Shown piece by piece: positions 1 to 8,295 of a DNA stretch of 64,000 bases. The stretch's first letter is position 1; every line of letters begins with the position of its first letter. The notes beneath the pieces were generated by a model. The model was not told the DNA's origin and ran no database searches. It saw only the letters and a list, made by a program, of their open reading frames with translations. The stretch comes from Pimelobacter simplex (GTDB taxonomy: Bacteria; Actinomycetota; Actinomycetes; Propionibacteriales; Nocardioidaceae): contig JADCLI010000024.1 in the NCBI GenBank assembly GCA_016803235.1, positions 1 through 64,000 of the forward strand. Reading direction: 5' to 3'. The position numbers and the translations under genes were made by a program.

Positions 1-117
1 CACCGCCGGTGGTTTCGAGGCTCGGTCGCTGCGCGACGCTCGCACCTCAACCACCACAGAACGCTGCGCGACCTCCTCAACCACCGGAGATCGCTGCGCG
101 AACTCCACGACCACCCG
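1..117. repeat. Three degenerate tandem units of a palindromic repeat arm
   Basis: Three successive fragments each contain CGCTGCGCGA and end in ACCACC (about 7-50, 51-85 and 86-117). They match the right arm of the 118-bp palindromic elements at 13177-14079 (CGCTGCGCGAGCTCCTCGACC), with differences. No left arm or conserved core is visible, so these look like decayed or truncated copies. From 118 to 297 I see no convincing gene; a possible reverse-strand gene remnant is given as a finding. Confidence 0.5.
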
Positions 118-297
118 GGCCTCAGGCCAGCGCCAGGAACAGCTTCTCCATCTTGTTCGCGTCCTCCGAGTCCGGGGCACCGTCGACCAGGCACTTCTGC
201 AGCCCGGGTGCCCGCCGGCCAGGGGTGCGAGGGCCACGAGAAGCCGGGAGGGAGCACCGGCGGGGGCATGTTCCGCCGGCTCTTCGGCCGCTGAGCG

Positions 298-1479
298 TCA
301 ACTGGGCCAGCCGGTGTAGCCCTCCGCGAGGTACGTCGACCCGGCGGTCGAGGTGACCAACGAGGTCAGCTCGCCGACCTGGCGGCGTACGTCGAAGTCG
401 CTCGCCTCGGGCAGCCGGTGCAGCATCGTGGTCATCCAGTACGAGAAGTGCTGGGCCTTCCAGACCCGCTGCAGGGCCCGCTCGGCGTACCGGTCGAGTG
501 CCCCCTCGTCCCCACGGAGGTGGAGCTCGAGCTCCTCGGCGAGCACCCGGACGTCGGCCAGCGCCAGGTTGAGGCCCTTGGCGCCGGTCGGCGGGACGGT
601 GTGCGCCGCGTCGCCGGCGAGGACCAGGTTGCCGTGGCGCATCGGCTCCTGCACGAAGCTGCGGAACGGCAGCACCACCTTGGAGGTGATCGGCCCCTCC
701 TCGAGGACGTAGCCGTTGGCACCGACCCGGGCCTGCAGCTCCTCCCAGACCCGGTCGTCGGACCAGGCCGCGACGTCCTCGGCGGGGTCGCACTGGAAGT
801 ACATCCGCTGCAGCGTCTCGGTGCGCTGGCTGATCAGCGCGAAGCCGCGCTCGGAGTGGCTGTAGATCAGCTCCTCGCTGCTGGGCGGCGCCTCGCACAG
901 GATGCCGAACCAGGCGAAGGGGTACTCGCGGAAGAACTGGCGGCGCAGCGACTCCGGGAACTCGTGGCGGCAGATGCTGCGCGAGCCGTCGGAGCCGACC
1001 AGGATCCTGGCTGCGACCTCGTGGCGTACGCCGTCCGCGTCGGTGAACCTCATCCGCGGCCGGTCGCCGGTGATGTCGGCGACCGACACCTCGCCGACGC
1101 CGAACCGCACGTCCCCACCGTCGCGCGCCCGCGCGTCGGCGAGGTCGACGAAGACGTCGGTCTGCGGATACAGCTGGACGGAGGCCCCCACCAGGGCCTC
1201 GAAGTCGATCCGGTGCCCTCCGCCGCCGAAGGCGAGGTCGATGCCGGCGTGGCGGTAGCCGTCGCACAGCACCCGGTCGGAGACGCCGGACTCCACCAGC
1301 AGCCGGACGCTGTCCTGCTCGAGGATCCCGGCCCGGTGGGTGTTCTCGATCTCCTCGCGGCTGCGGATGTCGATGGCGACCGAGTCGATGCCGGCTCGCT
1401 GCAGCAGGTGCGCGAGCATCAGGCCGGCGGGCCCGGCGCCGACGATGGCGACGTCGGTGGTCGCGGTCGTGCGGGTCAT
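298..1479 (-). CDS. pobA: 4-hydroxybenzoate 3-monooxygenase
   Basis: FAD-dependent aromatic hydroxylase that converts 4-hydroxybenzoate to protocatechuate with NAD(P)H and O2 in the cytoplasm. The 393-residue product has the usual PobA length (about 394). It carries the N-terminal dinucleotide-binding motif GAGPAGL (residues 14-20), a central GSDGS motif and the FAD-binding GDAAHTVPPTG near residue 286. The frame stays open upstream, but the ATG at 1479 starts the family-like sequence MTRTTATTDVAIVG and overlaps the pcaC stop (ATGA), so that start was chosen. It is the last gene of the pca operon, and its product feeds the protocatechuate dioxygenase encoded at the operon's front. Confidence 0.95.
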   Translation of the reverse strand: MTRTTATTDVAIVGAGPAGLMLAHLLQRAGIDSVAIDIRSREEIENTHRAGILEQDSVRLLVESGVSDRVLCDGYRHAGIDLAFGGGGHRIDFEALVGASVQLYPQTDVFVDLADARARDGGDVRFGVGEVSVADITGDRPRMRFTDADGVRHEVAARILVGSDGSRSICRHEFPESLRRQFFREYPFAWFGILCEAPPSSEELIYSHSERGFALISQRTETLQRMYFQCDPAEDVAAWSDDRVWEELQARVGANGYVLEEGPITSKVVLPFRSFVQEPMRHGNLVLAGDAAHTVPPTGAKGLNLALADVRVLAEELELHLRGDEGALDRYAERALQRVWKAQHFSYWMTTMLHRLPEASDFDVRRQVGELTSLVTSTAGSTYLAEGYTGWPS

Positions 1480-1856
1480 CGGTCGAGCTCCTCGAGCACG
1501 GACTTCGCGATGGCGAAGGCGTGGTTGGCGGCAGGGACGCCGCAGTAGATGCCGGCCTGCAGGATCACCTCGGCGATCTCGTCGTCGCTCAGGCCGTTGG
1601 TGCGAGCGGCGCGCACGTGCATCGCGAGCTCTTCCCAGTGCCCGAGCGCGATCAACGCCGTCAGCACCGCGACCGAGCGGCTGCGCCGGTCCAGGCCGGG
1701 CCGGGTCCACACGCTGCCCCACGCGTAGCGGGTGATCAGCTCCTGGAAGTCCTGCGTGAAGGGGGTCTTCGCGGCTTCGGCGCGGTCGACGTGCGCGTCA
1801 CCGAGCACCTCGCGCCGGACCTCCATGCCGGCCTCGAAGGGGTCGTCGTACGTCAT
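1476..1856 (-). CDS. pcaC: 4-carboxymuconolactone decarboxylase
   Basis: Decarboxylates 4-carboxymuconolactone to beta-ketoadipate enol-lactone in the protocatechuate branch. The 126-residue product is a typical stand-alone PcaC, with the all-helical AhpD/CMD fold pattern and the segments LGHWEELAMHVRAA and LQAGIYCGVPAANHA. Both ends overlap neighbours by ATGA: its ATG with the pcaD stop and its stop with the pobA start. In several actinobacteria pcaD and pcaC are fused as pcaL; here they are separate genes read in different frames and probably translationally coupled. Confidence 0.95.
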   Translation of the reverse strand: MTYDDPFEAGMEVRREVLGDAHVDRAEAAKTPFTQDFQELITRYAWGSVWTRPGLDRRSRSVAVLTALIALGHWEELAMHVRAARTNGLSDDEIAEVILQAGIYCGVPAANHAFAIAKSVLEELDR

Positions 1857-2605
1857 CGGTCGGCCTCCACGAACTCGGCGATCAGGGCTGCGGTTGCGGC
1901 GGGGTCCTCGACGGTCGGCTGGTGCGCGACGCCCGGGACCACGACCTCGACCTCGTCGGGTGGGACGACGACGTCCTGCTCGCCGCCGGCCACGAGCAGT
2001 GGCACCGGCGCGAGGGGGACGCGGTCGCGGACGTCGAACACCGCGAGCGCCTCGCACGCGAGCGCGTACGACTCGTCGTCGACGTGCTGCAGCGCCACCA
2101 GCAGGGCGCTGCCCGTCGCGGGGTCGCGGTCGAGGAACCCGGGCGCGAACCAGCGGGCCGCTGATCCCTCGACCATGGCGGTCGTCCCGGCCTTGCGGAC
2201 GTACGCCGCCCGGTCGTGCCAGGCCTCCGGCGTACCGATCCTCGGCGCCGAGGCCAGGGTGAGCACCGCGTCGAACGGTCCGGGCTCGACGGCGATCGCG
2301 AAACCGACCGCACCCCCGAGCGAGACACCGGCGTAGGCCACCGGCCGGCCGGCGGCGATGCCGGTCGTGCGGTCGCGTACGGCGCCCGCCAGCTCCTCGA
2401 TCGTGAACGACGTCGTCGCGGGCGCACCGGCGCCGTGGCCGGGGAGGTCCCAGCCGACGACCTGCCAGGTCGGCGGGAGCAGTGCGGCGCAGCGGGACCA
2501 GAGGTCCGCGACGCCCGTGCCCAGCGACGGGCCGACGACCAGGACGCGCTCTGCGTCCGGGCTCCGCTCGTCACCGGCGAGCTGCGTGAAGGTCAGGTCA
2601 ACCAC
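1853..2605 (-). CDS. pcaD: 3-oxoadipate enol-lactonase
   Basis: Alpha/beta-hydrolase that opens beta-ketoadipate enol-lactone to beta-ketoadipate. The product is about 250 residues. The nucleophile elbow AGVSLGG and a C-terminal GVAHQPT with the catalytic histidine are visible, and the cap is short as in PcaD. No ATG suits the start of the fold. The GTG at 2605 gives VVDLTFTQLAGDERS and overlaps the pcaB stop by 8 bases, which fits the coupling seen throughout the operon. The order pcaH-G-B-D-C-pobA follows the pathway. Confidence 0.92.
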   Translation of the reverse strand: MVDLTFTQLAGDERSPDAERVLVVGPSLGTGVADLWSRCAALLPPTWQVVGWDLPGHGAGAPATTSFTIEELAGAVRDRTTGIAAGRPVAYAGVSLGGAVGFAIAVEPGPFDAVLTLASAPRIGTPEAWHDRAAYVRKAGTTAMVEGSAARWFAPGFLDRDPATGSALLVALQHVDDESYALACEALAVFDVRDRVPLAPVPLLVAGGEQDVVVPPDEVEVVVPGVAHQPTVEDPAATAALIAEFVEADR

Positions 2606-3746
2606 GGGTCTCCTCCCAGCGGGTGATCGCGATGTCGACGAGGCGTCCGGCGTCTCCGACGCCACCGCGTTCGTCCAGGGATCCGGTGGCCGTCGCCACG
2701 TCGACGCGTGCTGCCATCGCGGCCGTGTCGACCCGCAGGCCGGCGACGAGCTCGGCGGCCTGGCTCGCCGCGGTGACGGCGAGCTCCAGCAGCCGTGCCA
2801 CGACCGGCCACTCCGCGTGCCAGGCGCCGTCCGGCCGCTCGTCGACGGCGCCGGCCGCGGACAGGTGCAGCTGGGCGGCAAGCCCGGGGGCCTGCTGCGC
2901 GGCGGCGTGCACCAGGACCGAGAGGACCGGGTTCTGCTTGTGCGGCATCGTCGACGACCCACCACGGCCGACGACGGCGCCCTCGCGGACCTCGGCGACC
3001 TCGGGGCGGCCGAGCACGAGGACGTCCGCAGCCACGACGCCGAGGGCGTCGGTGGCGGTGGCGAGCGCGTCGCCGATCGCGGTGACCGTCGCGCGGCGCG
3101 TGTGCCACGGCAGCGCGGCGGCCTCGAGGCCGAGGTCCGCGGCGAGCGCGGACCCCGACTCGGCTCCGGTCAGCAGCGCGCGGGTGCCGGCCGCGCCGCC
3201 GTACTGGACCGGGAACGTGAGCCCGTCGATCCGAGCGACCGCGTCGTCGACGCCGGCCAGCCACTGCGCCGCCCGCAGGCCGAACGTGGTCGGGACCGCC
3301 CACTGGGTGAGGGTCCTGGCGACGGCGATGTCGTCGCGGTGCGTACGGGCCAACGCGGCGAGGGCGTCGCCGGCGGCGAGAAGGTCGGTGCGCACCCGGG
3401 CGACGGCGTCGCGGGCGAGCAGGACCAGCGCGGTGTCGACGACGTCCTGGCTGGTCAGCCCGCGGTGCACGGCGCCGGCGGCGTCGCCGGCGGCGTCGCG
3501 CAGCAGCTCGACCAGCGGCACGACGGGATTGCCGGCGGCCTCCGCTGCGACCGCCAGGGCGGGCAGGTCGACGTCGAGCCCGGCCGCCGCCTCGGCGACC
3601 TTCGCGGCCTGGGCATCGGTGGCGAGCCCGGCCGCGGCGAGTGCTCGGGCCCACGCGACCTCCACGCGCAGCAGCGCCGCCAGGACCGCCGTGTCGTCGG
3701 CGATGCCGGCAGCCCGGTGCGCGCCGGGGCGCAGCAGGCCGCTCAT
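2598..3746 (-). CDS. pcaB: 3-carboxy-cis,cis-muconate cycloisomerase
   Basis: Cyclises 3-carboxy-cis,cis-muconate, the product of protocatechuate 3,4-dioxygenase, to 4-carboxymuconolactone. The 382-residue protein belongs to the fumarase/argininosuccinate lyase superfamily and carries its signature GSSTMPHKQNP near residues 261-271, with the flexible-loop serine. It is somewhat shorter than the ~450-residue proteobacterial enzymes, as I expect for actinobacterial forms. Its ATG overlaps the pcaG stop by 4 bases (ATGA). Confidence 0.94.
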   Translation of the reverse strand: MSGLLRPGAHRAAGIADDTAVLAALLRVEVAWARALAAAGLATDAQAAKVAEAAAGLDVDLPALAVAAEAAGNPVVPLVELLRDAAGDAAGAVHRGLTSQDVVDTALVLLARDAVARVRTDLLAAGDALAALARTHRDDIAVARTLTQWAVPTTFGLRAAQWLAGVDDAVARIDGLTFPVQYGGAAGTRALLTGAESGSALAADLGLEAAALPWHTRRATVTAIGDALATATDALGVVAADVLVLGRPEVAEVREGAVVGRGGSSTMPHKQNPVLSVLVHAAAQQAPGLAAQLHLSAAGAVDERPDGAWHAEWPVVARLLELAVTAASQAAELVAGLRVDTAAMAARVDVATATGSLDERGGVGDAGRLVDIAITRWEETRG

Positions 3747-4291
3747 CGCTCGTGCCGCGGGTAGCGCAGGAAGACCGTCTCGCGGTCGCCCTGCAGGTGG
3801 ACGTCGAAGCGGAGGCTGCCGTCGTCCTCGCGCACGACCCGCAGCGTCTGCGCCTCGGCGGCCGGCAGGCCGGCGAGGAAGGCGTCGGACTGGCCCGGGA
3901 GGTACGCGCGGGTGAACAGCCGGTCGAGCAGCCCGCGGGCGAGGACGACGACCGAGAAGAACGCCGCTCCCCCGTCGACGCCGGCCGGCTCGACGGTGGT
4001 GAACGCATAGCGCCCGGACGCGTCCGTGGCCGCCCGGCCCCAGCCGGTGAACCGGCCGTCGCGACGCAGGGAGCCCTCCGCCCGCGGCGCCGCGCCGGAC
4101 GGGTCGGCCTGCCGGACCTCGAGGAGTGCGTCGGGGACGGGGGCGCCGCTGCCGTCGTACACGGTGCCGTGGAGGCGGACGGCGCCGGCAGTCCCGGCCG
4201 GGACGAGGAAGGCGCCTCCGTCGTAGGGCAGGGCGTCGTGGAAGAAGGGGCCGATGGTCTGCCCGGGCGTGGGCGCGAGGGTCTCACTCAT
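3743..4291 (-). CDS. pcaG: Protocatechuate 3,4-dioxygenase alpha subunit
   Basis: Non-catalytic alpha subunit of the intradiol dioxygenase that cleaves protocatechuate between its hydroxyls. The product is about 182 residues, with the family N-terminus TPGQTIGPFFHDALP and the shared beta-sandwich segment RLHGTVYDGSGAPVPDALLEVRQAD. The beta subunit's iron-binding Tyr/His set is not conserved here, as is usual for alpha chains. The ATG at 4291 has GGAG about 10 bases upstream and overlaps the pcaH stop by 8 bases; a GTG at 4300 is an alternative start with poorer spacing. Confidence 0.93.
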   Translation of the reverse strand: MSETLAPTPGQTIGPFFHDALPYDGGAFLVPAGTAGAVRLHGTVYDGSGAPVPDALLEVRQADPSGAAPRAEGSLRRDGRFTGWGRAATDASGRYAFTTVEPAGVDGGAAFFSVVVLARGLLDRLFTRAYLPGQSDAFLAGLPAAEAQTLRVVREDDGSLRFDVHLQGDRETVFLRYPRHER

Positions 4292-5027
4292 GGTCGTCAC
4301 GCTCCAGCGGGGTCGCGTGGGTGCCGGTCAGCACGATGTCCCAGCGGTAGCCGGTCGCCCACTCGTGGGTGGTCAGGTCGTGGTCGTAGGTCGCGACGAG
4401 CCGGTCGCGGGCGGCCTGGTCGGTGATCGACTGGTAGATCGGGTCGAGCGCGAACAGCGGGTCGCCCGGGAAGTACATCTGGGTGACCAGCCGCTGGGTG
4501 AACTCGGTGCCGAACAGCGAGAAGTGGATGTGGGCGGGGCGCCAGGCGTTGAGGTGGTTGCGCCACGGGTACGGCCCCGGCTTGATCGTGGTGAACCGGT
4601 AGACCCCGTCGCCGTCGGTCAGGCAGCGCCCGACCCCGGTGAAGCTCGGGTCGATCGGCGCGGGGTGCTGGTCACGCTTGTGGATGTAGCGTCCGCCCGC
4701 GTTGGCCTGCCAGATCTCGACCAGCTGGTGACGCACCGGGCGGCCGTCGCCGTCGAGGACCCGGCCGGTGAGCAGCATCCGCTCGCCGATCGGCTCGCCA
4801 CCGTGCTGGATGGTCAGGTCGGCCTCGACCGGGTCGACGTCGGAGTGCCCGAAGACCGGCGCCACCAGCTCGATGCCCTCGGGGTCGGCGTGGCGCAGGT
4901 CCTTGGTGGGGTGGCGCAGGGCGGAGCTGCGGTACGGCAGGAAGTCGATCCGCGGCTGCGCGCCGCCCGGCGGGGTCGCGGCGTGCGCCTCGGCGATCTC
5001 GGCGGTGATCCGCGCTTGCGAGTCCAT
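4284..5027 (-). CDS. pcaH: Protocatechuate 3,4-dioxygenase beta subunit
   Basis: Iron(III)-carrying subunit of protocatechuate 3,4-dioxygenase; with PcaG it makes 3-carboxy-cis,cis-muconate. The 247-residue product contains the iron-ligand regions NAGGRYIHKRDQH (Tyr) and GPYPWRNHLNAWRPAHIHF (Tyr and two His). First gene of the operon. No Shine-Dalgarno sequence is visible, but TAGCGT lies 6 bases before the ATG at 5027, so a leaderless transcript starting at the ATG is likely. A GTG at 5033 in the same frame is a less likely start. It is divergent from pcaR across 67 bases. Confidence 0.95.
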   Translation of the reverse strand: MDSQARITAEIAEAHAATPPGGAQPRIDFLPYRSSALRHPTKDLRHADPEGIELVAPVFGHSDVDPVEADLTIQHGGEPIGERMLLTGRVLDGDGRPVRHQLVEIWQANAGGRYIHKRDQHPAPIDPSFTGVGRCLTDGDGVYRFTTIKPGPYPWRNHLNAWRPAHIHFSLFGTEFTQRLVTQMYFPGDPLFALDPIYQSITDQAARDRLVATYDHDLTTHEWATGYRWDIVLTGTHATPLERDDHE

Positions 5028-5033
5028 GGCCAC

Positions 5034-5039
5034 ACGCTA
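5034..5039 (-). promoter_or_regulatory. Leaderless-type -10 box of the pca operon
   Basis: On the reverse strand TAGCGT (TANNNT) ends 6 bases before the pcaH ATG, where transcription from this box would start. The coding sequence has no ribosome binding site, which supports leaderless translation. The 67-base gap to pcaR also holds TTCCACTGAGCGAAA (5072-5086), an imperfect inverted repeat that could be bound by the IclR-type regulator. The operator is a guess. Confidence 0.4.
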
Positions 5040-5094
5040 GGCGTCACGGGTCGCCCGGCGCGATAGCCTTCTTCCACTGAGCGAAAGGATGCGC

Positions 5095-5841
5095 ATGGCT
5101 GGGAACACCTCCGTCCCCGGGGCGAGCGTCGTGTCGCGCGGCCTGGCGCTGCTGTTCTCCTTCGACGAGACCCACCGCCGGCTCACCCTGTCCGAGCTGG
5201 CCCGGCGTGCCGAGCTGCCGCTGCCCACCGCGCACCGCCTGGTCGGCGAGCTGGTCGCCGGCGGTGCGCTGGTGCGCCGGCCCACCGGCGAGTACGTCGT
5301 CGCCCGCCGGCTGTGGCAGGTCGGCCAGCTCGCCCCGGTCGAGACCGGGCTGCGCGAGGCCGCGCGCCCGTTCATGAACGACCTGCACGCCACCACCCGC
5401 GCCACCGTCCACCTCGCCGTGCGCGAGGGCAGCGAGGTGCTCTACCTCGAGCGCCTCTCCGGCCGCGCCTCCGTGCCGGTCGTCAGCACGGTCGGCTCCC
5501 GGCTCCCCCTCCACGCGACCGGCGTCGGCAAGGTGCTGCTGGCCCACGCGCCCGACGACGTCCTCACCGATGCGCTGACGCGGCTGGCCAGGGTCACGCC
5601 GTACACCATCACGCAGCCGGCGCGGCTGCGCGAGCAGCTCGACCAGGTCCGCCGCGACGGCTACGCCACGACCGTGGAGGAGATGACGCTCGGTGCCTGC
5701 TCGGTCGCCGTGCCGATCACCGCGGGTGGTCCGGTTGTCGCCGCGCTCGGTGTCGTCGTCCCGTCGCTCAAGCGTGACCGGACCCGGCTGGTCGCGGCGC
5801 TCCAGGTCGCGGCGCAGGGCATCGGGCGGACGGTCGGCTGA
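5095..5841 (+). CDS. pcaR: IclR-family regulator of the pca operon
   Basis: Probable PcaR/PcaU-type regulator responding to a protocatechuate-pathway metabolite. The 248-residue protein has an N-terminal winged helix-turn-helix (LSELARRAELPLPTAHRLV, about residues 27-45) and a C-terminal IclR effector domain (LPLHATGVGKVLLAHAP, then MTLGACSVAVPI). The ATG at 5095 was chosen because GAAAGGA sits 5 bases upstream; an ATG at 5089 is too close to that site. It is divergent from pcaH, the usual arrangement for local control. The specific target is inferred from position. Confidence 0.85.
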   Translation: MAGNTSVPGASVVSRGLALLFSFDETHRRLTLSELARRAELPLPTAHRLVGELVAGGALVRRPTGEYVVARRLWQVGQLAPVETGLREAARPFMNDLHATTRATVHLAVREGSEVLYLERLSGRASVPVVSTVGSRLPLHATGVGKVLLAHAPDDVLTDALTRLARVTPYTITQPARLREQLDQVRRDGYATTVEEMTLGACSVAVPITAGGPVVAALGVVVPSLKRDRTRLVAALQVAAQGIGRTVG

Positions 5842-5844
5842 CCC

Positions 5845-6666
5845 TCACCGCGGCGGGTGGAGGCCGGCGTGCCGGTTGACGTCCTTGTAGAGCAGGTAGC
5901 GGAACCGGCCGGGCCCGCCGGCGTAGCAGGCCTGCGGGCAGAAGGCGCGCAGCCACATGAAGTCGCCGGCCTCGACCTCCACCCAGTCCTCGTTGAGCAG
6001 GTAGACCGCCTTGCCCTCCAGGACGTAGAGGCCGTGCTCCATCACGTGGGTCTCGGGGAACGGGATGGCTCCGCCGGGCTCGAAGGTGACGATGTTGACG
6101 TGCATGTCGTGGCGCAGGTCGGCGACGTCGACGAACCGGGTCGTCGTCCAGGCACCGTCGGTGCCGGGCATCGCCACCGGCGCGACGTCCTGCTCGCGGG
6201 TCACGAACGCCGGTGGTACGTCGACTCCCGGCGCCGGCGCCCAGGCCTTGCGGATCCAGTGGAAGGTCGCGCTCGCCCCGGACGGGTTGTGCAGCGTCCA
6301 CGCGGTGCCCGGCGGGAGGAAGACGTACGACCCGGGTGCGAGGTCGTGCGCGGCCTCGTCGACGCTCAGGCGCAGCGCGCCGTCGACCACGAAGAGCACC
6401 GCCTCTGCCGCCGGGTCCGGCTCCGGCGCGGTCGACCCGCCGCCGGCGGCGACCTCGACGACGTACTGGCTGAAGGTCTCGGCGAAGCCGGACAGCGGCC
6501 GGGCGAGCACCCACATCCGCATCCCCGTCCAGCCGGGCAGGTGGGAGGCGGTGATGTCGCTGAGCGTTCGGCGCGGGACCACGGCGTACGCGGTGGTGAA
6601 CCGGGACCGGTCGGTGGTCAGCGCCGTCTGCGGCGGCAGACCGCCCCGGGGCACGTAGTAGGTCAT
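5845..6666 (-). CDS. allE: (S)-ureidoglycine aminohydrolase (bicupin)
   Basis: A Mn-dependent bicupin enzyme expected to hydrolyse (S)-ureidoglycine to (S)-ureidoglycolate and ammonia in allantoin breakdown. The 273-residue product shows two cupin modules: the first around LFVVDGALRLSVDE, the second with FPETHVMEHGLYVLEGKAVY holding the likely metal ligands. The family C-terminus RYLLYKDVNRH is present. The ATG at 6666 forms an ATGA overlap with the allB stop. It is the last gene of the ureide operon and its stop lies 3 bases from that of convergent pcaR. Its partner, allantoate amidohydrolase, is not in this window. Confidence 0.9.
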   Translation of the reverse strand: MTYYVPRGGLPPQTALTTDRSRFTTAYAVVPRRTLSDITASHLPGWTGMRMWVLARPLSGFAETFSQYVVEVAAGGGSTAPEPDPAAEAVLFVVDGALRLSVDEAAHDLAPGSYVFLPPGTAWTLHNPSGASATFHWIRKAWAPAPGVDVPPAFVTREQDVAPVAMPGTDGAWTTTRFVDVADLRHDMHVNIVTFEPGGAIPFPETHVMEHGLYVLEGKAVYLLNEDWVEVEAGDFMWLRAFCPQACYAGGPGRFRYLLYKDVNRHAGLHPPR

Positions 6667-7997
6667 CGCCTTCCCCTCTCCAGCAGTCGTCCTCGTGGCG
6701 TGTCGTCGACGGGTACGCCGCGCAGCCAGGTCGCACGGACCACCCCGCGCAGGCGCCGGCCGGCGTACGCCGAGACCGGGTTGCGGTGCCGCAGCCGCGC
6801 GACGTCGACGGTGAACTCCTCGTCGGGCGCGAAGCGCACCAGGTCGGCGTCCGCGCCGACGGCGATCCGGCCCTTGTGCGCGAGGCCGCACCGGTCGGCC
6901 GGCGCGGTGGCCATCCAGTGCACGACCTCGGCCAGCGAGCGGCCGCGCTCGTGGGCACCGGTCCACACCGCGGGCAGGCCCAGCTGGACGGAGGCGATGC
7001 CGCCCCACGCCGCACCGAAGTCGCCGCCTCCGCTCTGCTTGAGGTCGGCCGTGCACGGCGAGTGGTCGGAGACGACGAGGTCGACGTCGCCCGCGGCCAG
7101 CGCCGCCCACAGCGCCTCGCGGTTGGCCGCCTCGCGGATCGGCGGGCAGCACTTGAGCTCGGTGGCACCGTCGCCGATGTGCTCGGCGTCGAAGGTCAGG
7201 TAGTGGGGGCAGGTCTCGACGCTCACGTCGACGCCCTCGGCCCGCGCCGCCCGCAGCATCGGGACTGCGCCGGCGCTGCTCAGGTGGACGACGTGCGCGC
7301 GGCCCCCGGTGGCCCGCGCACGGTCCAGGACCAGACGGATCGCCGCCTCCTCCGCCGCGCGCGGTCGCGAGGCCAGGAAGCCGGCGTACCGGACCCCGTC
7401 CAGCGCGGACTGGTCGATGAACGTGCCGTCCTCGGCGTGCACGACCATCAGTGCATCGAGCCGCGCGGTCTCCTGCATCGCGCGGGCGAAGGCCTCCGGC
7501 TCCAGGTGGCCGAACTCCTCGACGCCGGAGTCGAGCAGGAAGCACTTGAACCCGAACACCCCGGCGCGGTGCAGGGGCTCGAGGTCCGCCAGGTTGTCGG
7601 GAACGGCACCGCCCCAGAAGCCGACGTCGACCACGACCTGGCCGCGGGCCACGTCCTGCTTGACCCGCAGGTGCTCGACGGTGGTGGTGGGCGGCACCGA
7701 GTTGAGCGGCATGTCGACGATCGTCGTGACCCCTCCGGCCGCGGCCGCCGCCGTGGCGCTCGCGAAGCCCTCCCACTCGGTGCGTCCCGGCTCGTTGACG
7801 TGCACGTGCGTGTCGACGAGGCCGGGCAGCAGGACCTCGTCGTCCCCGAGGGTGACCGTCCGGGCCGCGGGTGGAGGCTGCGCGTACGCCGCGAGCACGG
7901 CGATCCGGCCGTCCTGGATGCCCACGGACACTGCGCGGTCCGCGCCGCCCACGACGGCCCTGCTCGCGCGGACGACGAGGTCGAGCTCAGCTGCCAC
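6663..7997 (-). CDS. allB: Allantoinase
   Basis: Cyclic amidohydrolase that opens allantoin to allantoate. The 444-residue product carries the amidohydrolase metal set: DTHVHVNEPGR (HxH), GFKCFLLDSG with the lysine expected to be carboxylated, VVHAEDG, HVVHLSSAGAVP and VVSDHSPC (Asp). The frame remains open upstream of the fold. The GTG at 7997 gives VAAELDLVVRASR and overlaps the upstream uraH stop by 11 bases, so it was chosen. It sits between the hydroxyisourate hydrolase and ureidoglycine aminohydrolase genes, in pathway order. Confidence 0.93.
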   Translation of the reverse strand: MAAELDLVVRASRAVVGGADRAVSVGIQDGRIAVLAAYAQPPPAARTVTLGDDEVLLPGLVDTHVHVNEPGRTEWEGFASATAAAAAGGVTTIVDMPLNSVPPTTTVEHLRVKQDVARGQVVVDVGFWGGAVPDNLADLEPLHRAGVFGFKCFLLDSGVEEFGHLEPEAFARAMQETARLDALMVVHAEDGTFIDQSALDGVRYAGFLASRPRAAEEAAIRLVLDRARATGGRAHVVHLSSAGAVPMLRAARAEGVDVSVETCPHYLTFDAEHIGDGATELKCCPPIREAANREALWAALAAGDVDLVVSDHSPCTADLKQSGGGDFGAAWGGIASVQLGLPAVWTGAHERGRSLAEVVHWMATAPADRCGLAHKGRIAVGADADLVRFAPDEEFTVDVARLRHRNPVSAYAGRRLRGVVRATWLRGVPVDDTPRGRLLERGRR

Positions 7998-8295
7998 GGT
8001 AGGTCGAGTAGCCGTAGGGACTGAGCAGCAGCGGCACGTGGTGGTGCTGGGCAGGGTCCGCGATCGTGAACACGACGACCACCTCGGGGTAGAAGCCGGC
8101 CGCGTACGTCGCGACGTCGAAACGGAGCACGTAGTCACCGGCGACCAGCTCCGGACCCAGCGCCGGGACCCGGCCGTCGGCGTCGGTGACCCCCTCGCCG
8201 AGCTGCTCGCCGGCGCGGGTCTCCAGCCGCACGGGCACCCCCGCCGCGGGGCGACCGGCGGCGGTGTCGAGGACGTGGGTCGACAGGGTGCTCAT
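7987..8295 (-). CDS. uraH: 5-hydroxyisourate hydrolase
   Basis: Transthyretin-like enzyme that hydrolyses 5-hydroxyisourate, the uricase product, to OHCU. The 102-residue protein has the N-terminal STHVLD (His7) and the diagnostic C-terminus YGYSTYRGS, which distinguishes the hydrolase from vertebrate transthyretin. Its ATG overlaps the uraD stop by 4 bases. It is embedded in the ureide operon between OHCU decarboxylase and allantoinase. Confidence 0.95.
   Translation of the reverse strand: MSTLSTHVLDTAAGRPAAGVPVRLETRAGEQLGEGVTDADGRVPALGPELVAGDYVLRFDVATYAAGFYPEVVVVFTIADPAQHHHVPLLLSPYGYSTYRGS

Noticed and set aside
240..292. Plus-strand gene end reading GGGMFRRLFGR and stop
   Set aside because: The upstream sequence in that frame has no recognisable protein character and no start or ribosome binding site.
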